DNA of 64,000 bases, taken from assembly GCA_026545225.1 (NCBI GenBank), contig CM048853.1, forward strand, positions 54,517,755 to 54,581,754, written 5' to 3'. The notes below the pieces were generated by a model. It ran no database searches. It was not told where the DNA came from and was given only the letters and a program-made list of their open reading frames with translations. Both the position numbers and the translations under genes were made by a program. Positions 34,801-42,336 of the stretch are shown here, in pieces; position 1 is the first letter of the stretch; every line of letters starts with the position of its first letter. This stretch comes from Cornus controversa. Lineage: Eukaryota > Streptophyta > Magnoliopsida > Cornales > Cornaceae.

Positions 34801-37059
34801 ATTGAGCACCCTGTAGCCTGCCAGTGTGGTAGCTCGCCCAGTGTCTCGCACCCGTCCACATCACACCCGCCCACAAGGGTCACCACAATTCAGGCCTCCT
34901 AGAGGGGTGGATTGTGTTGACCCTTGTGGGCGGGTGTGATGTGGGCGGGTGCGAGACACTGGGCGAGCTACCACACTGGCAGGCTACAGGGTGCTCAATC
35001 CCACATCGCCTGGGTGTGGAATGGGGAAGTATTATATGTATGATTATCACCCTTCTATGACACAACGCGTTTTAAAGCCGTGATGGTTGTGAACCCACCA
35101 GAACTCCACAGTTAAGCGTGCTTAGCTGGGAGTAGTACCAGGATGGGTGACCCCCTGGGAAGTCTCTGGTCCGGGGGAACCAAAAGCGGACAATATTGTG
35201 TCGGGATAGGGTGGGGCGTTACAATTTGTCTACTTATTAAAACCCTCCTACACTAACACTAAGCAAAACATGCAAAGGACCAAAGGTTAAAACTTGAGCA
35301 TTAATTATCTAAAGATTTTTAACATGCAAAAATTATTAAAATTTTAATAAAATTTGGGTATTTTTCCTTCAAAAAATCGTCATAACTTTTTCCAAAAAAT
35401 CTTATGAGCATAATATTTTCTATAGAAATGCTGCAAAATGAAAGCAAGTGTTTTTATAATTTATATATCTCTCTCCATCACGAGGGCTTTTTTTGTTAGA
35501 AAATTCAGTTCTTGCCTCTTGGGTAATCAAAATGGCAAATTCTAGCTTAATATGCCCAGAATAATAAAAAATAAATAACTCCTCGTAATAGCAACTACAT
35601 GAATTTTAAAAATAAAATGGAACAACTTAAGAAATTAAAACCCAAACAAAAAATCCCAATTTTTAAGAAATGAAAATTAGTGTTTTGACACAAAAATCCA
35701 TCATATTGAAAATCACATGTATGGAATAGCAATGACAAAATTTGATTATAATGAAAAAAGTCACTGCCGGTTGCATTTAAAAAAAAAAATTAAAAGGAAA
35801 AAGAAAAAGAAGAATTAATGAAGTTCACACTAAAGGTTTGAATGAAATTTTATTGGCCTTTTGTGTTGGGTAAGTGGAAAGCGGGAAAGGGAAAATGCTG
35901 GTAAATAAAATTTCAACCAATATCCCAAAAAAAAATTGGGGAATGAAGGATTGCAGAAGAATGAATGATGAAAAAAATGGTAAATAAAAAAAATCCTTCA
36001 TTCCCTATTTTATCACAAAAAACATGGTGGTATTCATGAAATACTAAAATAAGATCATAAATCCCAGCAACTCCGTCATTTTCCTGAAGTTAATGAGGTT
36101 CCATGACAGTTCCAGACAGTATCGGTGTAATTGTTATCTAATTTCCAGAACTAATCTCATACAAAATTCTAGAGGTTTCAAAAAAGTTACCACTTACCAG
36201 ACTGGACTGGTTTTACCACTTGAATTCCACCAAGCAGACTCAATACCATTACTTCTCCCTCAAACAAGGTAAGTCAATTTATTGCTATAGGTTTATAATT
36301 AAAACCAACAATAATCAATATAACAAGACCATGGTGGTTACAGTTTTCTTGGAAATTGAAAGAAAAGGATGATGATCAAGTTAGCGTAGGTGTTTAGTTA
36401 AGTTGTTAGTCTCTAGATATTTTCTCCACAGCCCATAATACCCGCAATTTACAACCAAGACAATACAATTGTAGCAGTTTCATAGTTCAATGACCAAATA
36501 AGAAACAATCTAAAATCTCTGTCTCTCTCACACACACACACATGTGCACATACATACATACATATATAGAGTATTTATTGCAACTACAAACTTACCCAAA
36601 ACAGAAGAGGATGCACCGGGTACAAATCCGGGTAATCCACATGATCCTACACCTCCATCTAGGCATTGGGTTCTGCCTATCCTTCCAACCCTGAAGAGCA
36701 AACTTGGTGGCCACATACCCGACCAATAAACACAACGCGAATAACACGAGGCGTATCAAAGCAATGGGCAGGCATATCACCATCTTCAACCACTCATAAA
36801 CCCCTTCGATCCTCGGCGTCTGGTTCCGAAACGGGTCTACGGTGGTCGAACCTGCCACGGCGAACCCACGGGCCCCAATAAACTCAAATGGGTTCTCAAT
36901 CTCCAAATGGTAATTATTCTCAAGTTGTTGAGGAGTCGATACGTCGAGAGATTCAGAATCTGATTCGTCATCGACGGTCAAGATCACTTGGGCTTCATCG
37001 GGCGACTGAGAGAAGCGGTCTGAGGGCAATAGAGGACTGACAACATCGTGTTCCGCCAT
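10851..37059 (-). CDS. LPEAT2: lysophospholipid acyltransferase LPEAT2 (EF-hand type), 14 exons, complete
   Basis: Exons, in transcript order: 37059-36596, 34025-33845, 33671-33612, 28582-28419, 28328-28265, 26891-26823, 25582-25487, 24080-24036, 20295-20225, 18288-18222, 17687-17637, 11404-11294, 11195-11148, 11003-10851. All joins keep frame with GT-AG sites, giving 547 aa. The remembered Arabidopsis homologue is of similar size. The protein re-acylates lysophosphatidylethanolamine and related lysolipids at ER-type membranes. It shows an acidic N-terminus, a membrane segment at about 93-118, acyltransferase motif I NHVSYIE (177-183, Glu where the general family has Asp), the FPEGTTTNG motif (EGT 251-253) and C-terminal EF-hand-like loops. 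The last loop (506-517, [12 protein letters not shown]) is canonical. The loop at 470-481 (DVGREN) has lost acidic ligands. The start is the first in-frame ATG of exon 1. Confidence 0.95.
11473..12128. mobile_element. non-autonomous hAT-type element
   Basis: Inverted termini are TAGGGGTGCAACTTGGGT on the left and the reverse complement of TAGGGCTGCAACTCGGGC on the right. An exact 8-bp direct repeat TATATAAT flanks them (11465-11472 and 12129-12136), the length typical of hAT insertions. The interior is rich in AACCCGA and TTAGGGTTGAG words and has no transposase. It lies in the intron between exons 11 and 12 of the LPEAT2-like gene. Confidence 0.9.
12405..12830 (-). mobile_element. RTE-type LINE fragment (3' end, internally deleted)
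   Basis: The minus strand encodes the LINE block containing [13 protein letters not shown] and [13 protein letters not shown], matching the copies at 29.7 and 55.5 kb. A match to the [10 protein letters not shown] region lies near 12,680-12,720. The element then jumps to the 3' end (CATGTGGCCGACTCC...) and a (GAT)n tail near 12,405-12,425. It is broken by stops and a deletion. Confidence 0.8.
13050..13560 (-). mobile_element. second RTE-type LINE 3' fragment
   Basis: On the minus strand this gives decayed versions of the late LINE region: AEMRMLRWM-like sequence near 13,390-13,410, RLRWFGHV-like near 13,265-13,300, and the end motif AAGTAGTTGGGAAAAGG near 13,060-13,080. It covers a later part of the element than the middle of the 12.4-12.8 kb fragment, so these are two insertions, not one. 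Confidence 0.7.
13690..14760 (+). pseudogene. gene-like fragment of unknown origin, frameshifted
   Basis: Within an LPEAT2 intron this stretch has coding-like composition on the plus strand. Readable pieces include [17 protein letters not shown] (from about 13,775), then [34 protein letters not shown] (to about 14,125) and [18 protein letters not shown] (14,675-14,735). They lie in changing frames with stops between. They look like parts of a normal cellular protein copied into this place, possibly a processed pseudogene or a captured transcript. I do not recognise the parent. Confidence 0.4.
15554..15674. repeat. small inverted repeat
   Basis: CCTGGGGGTACCGAGAATGT (about 15,556-15,575) and its near complement around GTACTACATAGTAGGTACCC (about 15,643-15,662) could form a hairpin of about 120 bp. 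The surrounding 14.8-16 kb shows no gene. The 15,690-15,960 part resembles a LINE 3' end only loosely. Confidence 0.4.
18470..19131. repeat. tandem duplication in an LPEAT2 intron, period about 385 bp
   Basis: Segments at about 18,470-18,760 and 18,855-19,131 align. They share GTCTACAT(T/C)TTCAGTCC, AAGTAAAAGTG(G/A)CAATTTC, TGAACCCACATA, AAAGTTCAGTATAA, AGATTGTCCAG-type sequence and AATCACAAGAA. Several substitutions separate them, so the duplication is not recent. The second copy is interrupted by the TRIM element at 19,132. Confidence 0.75.
19132..19318 (+). mobile_element. TRIM retrotransposon, short copy
   Basis: It starts TGTTGAAGGATTTAAACATT and carries the same LTR as the element at 29,655 (AAAGTTACACCCTCTCTAAC, then AGAGTAGATGGTTGTTA at the far end). 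The exact 5-bp repeat ATGAG flanks it (19127-19131 and 19319-19323). Internal sequence (AGGTCTTGTGTTCAAATC, ACTAAAATTGAAACAAGTG) matches the other copy. The left LTR is near complete and the right one is shortened. No protein is encoded. Confidence 0.85.
20887..22232 (+). mobile_element. solo LTR, 1346 bp
   Basis: It begins TGTGACG, ends CTACTCACA and is flanked by the exact 5-bp repeat AATTG (20882-20886 and 22233-22237). Sequence across the flanks continues the host repeat, showing a clean insertion. Inside are a TATA-like CTATAAATACAC near 21,516-21,527 and a C-run plus TTCTCGGTTTTAATC near the 3' end, as in many Ty1/copia LTRs. There is no internal region or second LTR, so it is a recombined solo LTR. 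Orientation is inferred from the TATA and C-run. Confidence 0.9.
21230..21385. promoter_or_regulatory. array of GGACCGGTCC palindromes in the solo LTR
   Basis: Six near-copies of TTGGACCGGTCCAA or its variants occur within about 150 bp (near 21,225, 21,248, 21,298, 21,320, 21,345 and 21,369), upstream of the TATA-like box at about 21,516. Regular spacing and self-complementarity suggest protein-binding sites in the U3 part of the LTR. This is an inference; no factor is known to me for this motif. Confidence 0.5.
23476..23712. mobile_element. Stowaway-like MITE
   Basis: The left end is ATCCCTCCATCCCAAAATAA and the right end has GGACACTTATTTTGG followed by a distal AACAAAGGGAG. These are the familiar CTCCCTCC...GGGAG termini of plant Tc1/mariner MITEs. 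A TA dinucleotide borders each side (23474-23475, 23713-23714). It is about 237 bp, non-coding, and lies in the intron between exons 8 and 9 of the LPEAT2-like gene. Confidence 0.8.
25790..26320 (+). mobile_element. LTR fragment, copia-like
   Basis: The segment from about 26,100 to 26,315 reads like a copia R-U5 region: TTCTTCTCTAACTTTATAAT, CCGTGGACGTAGGTAGGCC, CCAAACCACATTAAATCTTG and an end at CTTTGTCAACA. The upstream part to about 25,790 is probably U3. I found no matching target repeat, so limits are approximate and it may be truncated. Confidence 0.55.
29655..30828 (+). mobile_element. TRIM retrotransposon interrupted by a LINE
   Basis: The right LTR is 73 bp (30,756-30,828, TGTTAAAAG...GGCTAACA). 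The left LTR has its first about 50 bp at 29,655-29,704 and its remainder at about 30,608-30,652. A primer-binding site TGGTATCAGAGCC (30,653-30,665) follows. The short interior has no gene. The exact 5-bp repeat CCATG borders the whole (29650-29654 and 30829-30833). The TRIM class (very short LTRs, no coding) fits all of these. Confidence 0.92.
29705..30607 (+). mobile_element. RTE-type LINE 3' fragment with RT motif
   Basis: It carries the end of a non-LTR reverse transcriptase: [13 protein letters not shown] with the catalytic FADD (about 29,800-29,840), then [35 protein letters not shown], one stop, [17 protein letters not shown] and RLRWFGHV. It ends with GCCGACCCCAAGTAATTGGG and a (GTT)n tail at 30,593-30,607. 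The 5' part is missing, as is usual for target-primed insertion. A diverged 15-20 bp duplication of TRIM LTR sequence (CCCTCTCTAACAACTTC against CACTCTCTAATAACTCAA) flanks it. Confidence 0.88.
31790..33010. repeat. AT-rich minisatellite with two C-rich blocks
   Basis: A decayed tandem array built on words such as ACTATGTAGCATAAATAATA and ATTTATTTAACAAACTATG, repeated dozens of times at about 50-65 bp. Two related C-rich blocks (about 31,990-32,125 and 32,367-32,455) share CACCCT(G/A)GGCAGCATA, CCAATCTCGCAAC and AAACCC words. The array lies in the intron between exons 2 and 3 of the LPEAT2-like gene. There is no coding potential. Confidence 0.8.
34630..34707 (-). ncRNA. 5S rRNA-like segment in the left arm
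   Basis: This is the reverse complement of the right-arm 5S-like block, with the same box A and box C words. Two divergent Pol III-type internal promoters therefore point away from the palindrome centre. Confidence 0.78.
35093..35170 (+). ncRNA. 5S rRNA-like segment in the right arm
   Basis: This matches the middle and 3' part of plant 5S rRNA, including CAGAACTCCACAGTTAAGCG, GAGTAGTACCAGGATGGGTG and CCCTGGGAAGT. The Pol III box A (AGTTAAGCGTGC) and box C (GGATGGGTGACC) regions are present. The usual plant GGGCGAGAGT reads AGCTGGGAGT. The 5' third of 5S is absent. It is a Cassandra LTR part, not a true 5S gene. Whether it is transcribed cannot be told. Confidence 0.8.
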
Positions 37060-37209
37060 TGTTGGAAGGAGGAAGGTGGTGAAGATGGAGGGGAAGCAGC
37101 AGCTAAAGCTCCAGGGGAGACTACAAAATGTAGAGAGGGAAAGAGGAGAGAGTGTGGAGAGGAAGGGAAGGTAGAGAGAGGCTTTTCAGACATCGTTGCG
37201 TTTTTCGTG

Positions 37210-37218
37210 CTATTTATG
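37210..37218 (-). promoter_or_regulatory. TATA-like box of the LPEAT2-like gene
   Basis: On the minus strand CATAAATAG lies about 150 bp upstream of the start codon. A CT-rich leader (37,070-37,185) follows it, typical of plant 5' UTRs. This is a prediction from position and composition only. Confidence 0.45.
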
Positions 37219-37259
37219 TTTGTGGCGTCCATTTTTGTTTGATTGTTAATCGTCCGATT

Positions 37260-40200
37260 TGCGCAAAACGTGTATTCGATAAGTGATCACGTGCTTTGCA
37301 CGTGGTACAAAGCTCCTTTTTTTTGGTAAGCAGTAAAAAGGGCCTTCGTAAAAAATCAAATAAACTAAATAAAATATCTAAAACAGTCATTATCTATAAG
37401 TCTAATTAATGTTAGAATAAGGTTTATAGTTTCTCTCTCTAGATTATGTTGAGTTGCTATAATTTTTATTTTATACACTCATTTATTCCACCTAATTTTT
37501 TGTTCATTCATATTATATTAGTTTTTTTTTTGTTAGGTAAAATGATATTAATAAACATAGTATACTAGTTACTGAATTCATATTTTGGATTTGAAATTGG
37601 AGAATAATTATTTTAAATTTTGAAATAATGTGATCTGCTTTTTTAATTCACAATTATATATTCGATGCTACCTATTAATCAATATGATGTCATTTTGATT
37701 AATTATAATATCAATTATTGTTAATCAATAATGAACAAGTCATTTCAACATTTAACGCTGAATAATACTTTTTAATCGTAATATATTCTAAAAGATTTCA
37801 AAAATTATACATGTAAGTATAATAATAGCTCAAGAATGATGATTTTCAATTTAACCAACTAAATTACAAGTCTTTTTTGAGTCAATTTTGACTTTTAAAT
37901 GGGTGGTAAGTCTAATCTTATCTCAAGTACCATTTACTAATATTATCTACCTAACCACACCACACAAAATAAATTGAAGGTCCCAAGTCTCAACTAGATT
38001 TTGCCAACTTTAATCTTAAGGTCATAGCCACCCAATCATCCTAATTTTACCCATTAAGGTAGTAATGAATTATGCAAGTTTAGAAAAGTGAAATATAGGA
38101 ATTTTATACAGTAAATTAGGTATATGATTATGATATTGCTACTTCAATAATTAGGTTCTCCAAGGCTAAGTGTATATGGCATGAAAGCAATTATATAATA
38201 CAATTATTATATGCTATGTTAGAGGTTGGACTTTAGTGTCATGACAAGTGCATTTGAGTCAAAATAATGTGTCGCGAATTCGAGATTTGAAAATGACCTT
38301 TCCAAGAACTGAAAATATGACTTATCGGCATTCACTTTCCAAATTCCGCTCAAGCGGGTTTAATTATTATATGCTATGTTAATTATGAACTCATATATGC
38401 GTATATATCAATAATAGATTTGGGAGTTTAATCAATTCAACATGTTCCAAGTTACCACTGTTCTTGCCAAAACAAATGAAAACTACCATAAATCTTAATG
38501 ACAACAATTATACTATAAGGAACTGCAAAAGTATCCAAATATATAATGGGGTGGAAACCCGACCCGATTTGAATTGGGCCCACTTTGAGGAATGTGTCAG
38601 ATGACAGCGAAGACCCAATCAATGTCTAACAAAGATATCACATCACATTTTGAAGTCGGCAAAGAGCCCCCTGTGGCCCCATCTACCTTTCCACGTGTCT
38701 ATGCAATTAGGATTTCACTTCGGGTATGATGGGCCCATTGGATTAATTAATAAGACGGTCTGGTCCACAACTACTACTGAAGTGGTTAGGCTTTTGTATA
38801 TAAATTAATTTTACCAATTATAGAAACAAAGGAGGGAGGAACAATAAATATAAAATTATTTAAATCAAGGGCCTCACTGTAATTAGAGTTATATATTTTT
38901 GCCAATTTTTAATATTATATTATATTTTATTTTATTTTATTTTTGATGGGGAAGCAATTGAGATTTTATTATGGGATAGGGTGGGATGGGGGCTATACCC
39001 CGTGGACAAACAATATGTGAAACTTCCGCTTGATGTTCGAATGAGAAAGAAAATATGTATAAATGAATGGATATGCAGTATTATCTTTAATAGTTTAAAA
39101 TTTTTTGATAGTTGATAAGCGTTTGATGATGCTATAGAGAGACTTAGTTTTTGATCTAATGCCACACCTAACGCTCATTTGGGTGGAGTCTAAGTTTAGA
39201 TTATTACTGAATCCTCCCGTTGTTAGGGAAGACGGGTAAGTAGAGTGGTCCGAACATAATGAAGGCATTACAAGTTCGAGTAAAATTAATGTTAGAGGGG
39301 TCTTCTTTATCTCACATCAAAGTCAAATGAAAAATAAATGAAAAAGAAAATGAGTATAAATGAACAAGTATACAACACTACCTAATAATTTAGACTTTTA
39401 AATTATTGATAAACGCATGACCAATAGTCAAGAACTAAAATAACACATGACTTTTAGGTGATTGATAAAAGCACGTCCAATAGTCAAAGAATGAAAATGA
39501 CACAAAATCCTCATTCTCTTATACCACATGAGAACCATGACCCAAACACCAAGCAACTAAGAAGTAAGGACATGGACACGGGACATGATTACGACACGAC
39601 AAATTTTAAAAAAAAAGACACGAACACGACAGGGATACGACTATAAAATAATAATATATTAATATATATTTAACAAGTTAACCAATATTCACAATACCAT
39701 AAATCTAACAATAAAAAAAAAATTATACAAATACTTGAATTTATTATCAAGCAATTAATGTATTTTCAAAAAGAGTGTTTTCACTATATTCAAACCCACT
39801 ACTAGAATCTTACACGTTATTCATATTTTTAATAACAAACAAATAAATTTAAATACAAAATACCAAACAAAATGACATGGCTTTTATATTAAATAAAGTT
39901 TTATTGACTTTTTTATTTTTTTTGTTTCTAAATTTATTATTTAGAAATTTTATCTAACTATTTTTTATTTTTTAAAATTTTATTTTAGAAAATACTATAT
40001 TTATAAAGAAAATGACATAATAGTCATATTAAATGGTATATATGTCATTATAATTCTTTCAGGGGGTCAAGATATTAGCTTTTAGAAAATGAGGGACTGA
40101 AGTGTTCAAAAAAAATAGTTCAAAGGGTCTTTTTGTAACTTTGAAAAAGTTCAGGAATTTTTTTGAACTTTTAAAAATTACAAAATGTATCTCGTCGTGT

Positions 40201-42000
40201 CTGTCGCGTGTTCTTGCCGTAATCCCTACGTGTCCTAAAAAAAAAAAAATTTCAGAACACTTTTAAGAAGTGTCAAATACGCATTAGAAGAGTGTTCAAG
40301 TGTCCTAAAAGTGTTCCACACAGATAGGACACCCTTATATAAAGTGTCCATACTTTCTAAGGGAGCCACATAACGATGAAACTTACACAAAAGGTTAATA
40401 AAAATGGAATTTTCAACTTGGAACAAGCACTGGAACCATGAGGCGAACATACCATCCCCATGTCGGTCTTAAGGATTCTGTCCAGATTTTTATGGAAGAA
40501 ATTGGACTACAAGTAAACATCGGGAGAATGCTAAACAGTTCAAAAGGTAGTAGATCCCCCCAGCACCATGTGCATCATCATTCATTTGCAGATTATGTCA
40601 GATGGTGATTGACACTTCACTAGTCCTTTTCCATATACACATGGCATGGATTGATCATGATCCTCAAATTAAGGATAAATTGCTGCAAACTTCTCAGACT
40701 TAATTATCCTAAAATTAAAATTTTTGCAAAATTTTTTTAATATCTCTGGCAGAAAAAAAATTCGTTATACAGAATCACATCTAATATATAATTACAAAAG
40801 TATTATCAAATTATAATACTTCTAAGCAAAAATAACTTTAATTTTTAATTATTAAACCACATCAACACTACCGTTATTGAGAACAGTTTTGGTATTTTAA
40901 TTTTTTTATATTAATTGACTTTACTGTCAATCGACATCGAATGTATCTAATATAAAGTCAACCAAATCTCAGGAAAGATTGACTACCATATTTTAAAAAC
41001 TTTAATTCGAAGGTAATTAGACAAAATATAAAAAAGTTAGAGTAATTTACCCTATTTTTTAATGAAACAATTACATTAAAGTCCTACTTTCAAAAAATAA
41101 AAGTTTATCAAATTTTATTAATGAAAGTTTCTTCATTAGACTTGATATGATGGTTCTTTAAAAAGAAAATTAGAATTTCTTTATAATTTTTTCTAATTGC
41201 CTAGTTTAGATGAGTAGACTTAAAATGTGAACTTTATGCCTTATTTAGAAGCAAAATCATAAAAATCCCAAATACAATTTTTTTTCGTAATTGATTAATA
41301 CATGTAGAAGAGACGGTGCATATGTCTAAATAGTGGACAATGGGGCACTCTCAGAACCCAAACACCACCATTTGTTGACGAAATACATAAATAAATAAAA
41401 CATGTGGGTATTTTTGTCCCATAAAGAGAAAATAAAAAAAAAATAAAAAGGAACAATGTCTAGGTTAGCATTTCATAAACTAGTGTAAATAAACAACTTG
41501 AACTCATAAATCAAAAGAACATGTTGATTGTAACTTCTTTAATTAAAAATGTTGGAATGGACAGCTGACACAAACTCATACTCAATAAGCATTTCCTCCA
41601 CTGAATGGTCAAGAGACTTTTCCAAGACATGGAAGCTATTTTTTTAATAGGTAAAAAAGGAATCTAATCATTTTCTTTATTTATTCATACAAATAAACCA
41701 AATATATTATTAATTCAGGACATAAGTAATTTTCACATATTTAAATTATTGAAACTGGTTGAAAGTTCAAAAACAAGTGCGGAAGACTATAGGTACAAGT
41801 TAAAATTTGTAAAATCATTGTTGAGATGGATTTAAAAATGTGCTGGGAAAGCAACTTAAAATGGGTTCAATTTGATTCTACCTTATCCAGGTGAATGAGA
41901 TTTCTCATAGATCAATTTCATTTATAAGCGCACAGAGAAACAGAGTACAAATGTAACAGAGGGTATACCCTCAACCCAAAGTAACTCTAACCTGGCTTTC
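37260..42000. other. intergenic region with scattered repeat remnants
   Basis: No exon is visible between the 5' end of the LPEAT2-like gene and the 3' end of the mCSF1-like gene. A tRNA-like box B (GCGAATTCGAGATT near 38,274) followed by CCTTTCCAAGAACTG suggests an old SINE. Two related segments near 39,035-39,130 and 39,330-39,420 share GTATAAATGAA and a TTGATAA(G/A)CG(C/T) end and may be LTR-like remnants. The rest is AT-rich and featureless. Confidence 0.4.
39565..40350. repeat. dispersed repeat, copy 2
   Basis: It begins AAGTAAGGACATGGACACGG and ends GTGTCCATACTTT, giving short imperfect inverted ends. CTAAG lies on both outer sides and is a possible target repeat. Internal GACACGAACACG-type words, TATAAAATAATAATAT and GTGTTC words match the copy near 9.5 kb. 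There is no coding sequence. It may be a non-autonomous DNA element, but the superfamily is unresolved. Confidence 0.5.
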
Positions 42001-42336
42001 CTTTTCACAAGGATGTGAGAGTCTCACTTGATGGATTTACAACAGATGGCCAAGTAGTATCTGCTTCAATGGATTTTTTCATGAGGTTTAATGGTGTATT
42101 CGTGAGAGATACTGGAAAGGAAGTCCTCTATACCAAATGGGTATTCCAGTAGATCCACATATCTGACTTCATTACCCTTCTTCATGAAGCTTTAAAGCTC
42201 ATCCCCCTTTTTTGTATTCTAGACATGATAATCGAGCAGCACAAGCATCCAACGCAACCAAGACGGCGCTTGTGCTTAGCAGCAAGAAAGAACCAGTTAC
42301 TCACAGCTGGGGTTGAAGTCCTATCCATTGTTGTCA

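Larger units (their letters stand above)
34577..35223. mobile_element. palindromic Cassandra-type (5S-carrying) LTR element
   Basis: Two arms of about 320 bp (34,577-34,899 and 34,901-35,223) are inverted copies differing at only a few sites near the ends and centre. The outer ends are TGTAACGCC and GGCGTTACA. The exact 5-bp repeat ATTTG flanks the whole (34572-34576 and 35224-35228). Each arm contains 5S rRNA-like sequence, the hallmark of Cassandra TRIM LTRs. On the plus strand the right arm reads as the LTR. On the left it is inverted, so two LTR 3' ends point outward. It lies in the first intron of the LPEAT2-like gene. Confidence 0.85.

Noticed and set aside
34361-35065. Open frames across the palindrome
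   Set aside because: They follow from the GC-rich repeat sequence and match no protein family.
35093-35170. Genuine 5S rRNA gene
   Set aside because: The 5' third is absent, key positions differ, and the segment lies inside a flanked LTR-type palindrome, so it is a Cassandra-derived part.
34571-35230. Palindrome as an assembly artefact from a hairpin read
   Set aside because: The outer flanks are unrelated to each other apart from the 5-bp ATTTG direct repeat, and the arms carry a few differences. Both favour a real insertion, although long reads should confirm it.
36544-36881. Plus-strand open frames over exon 1 of the LPEAT2-like gene
   Set aside because: Antisense shadows of a clearly conserved exon.
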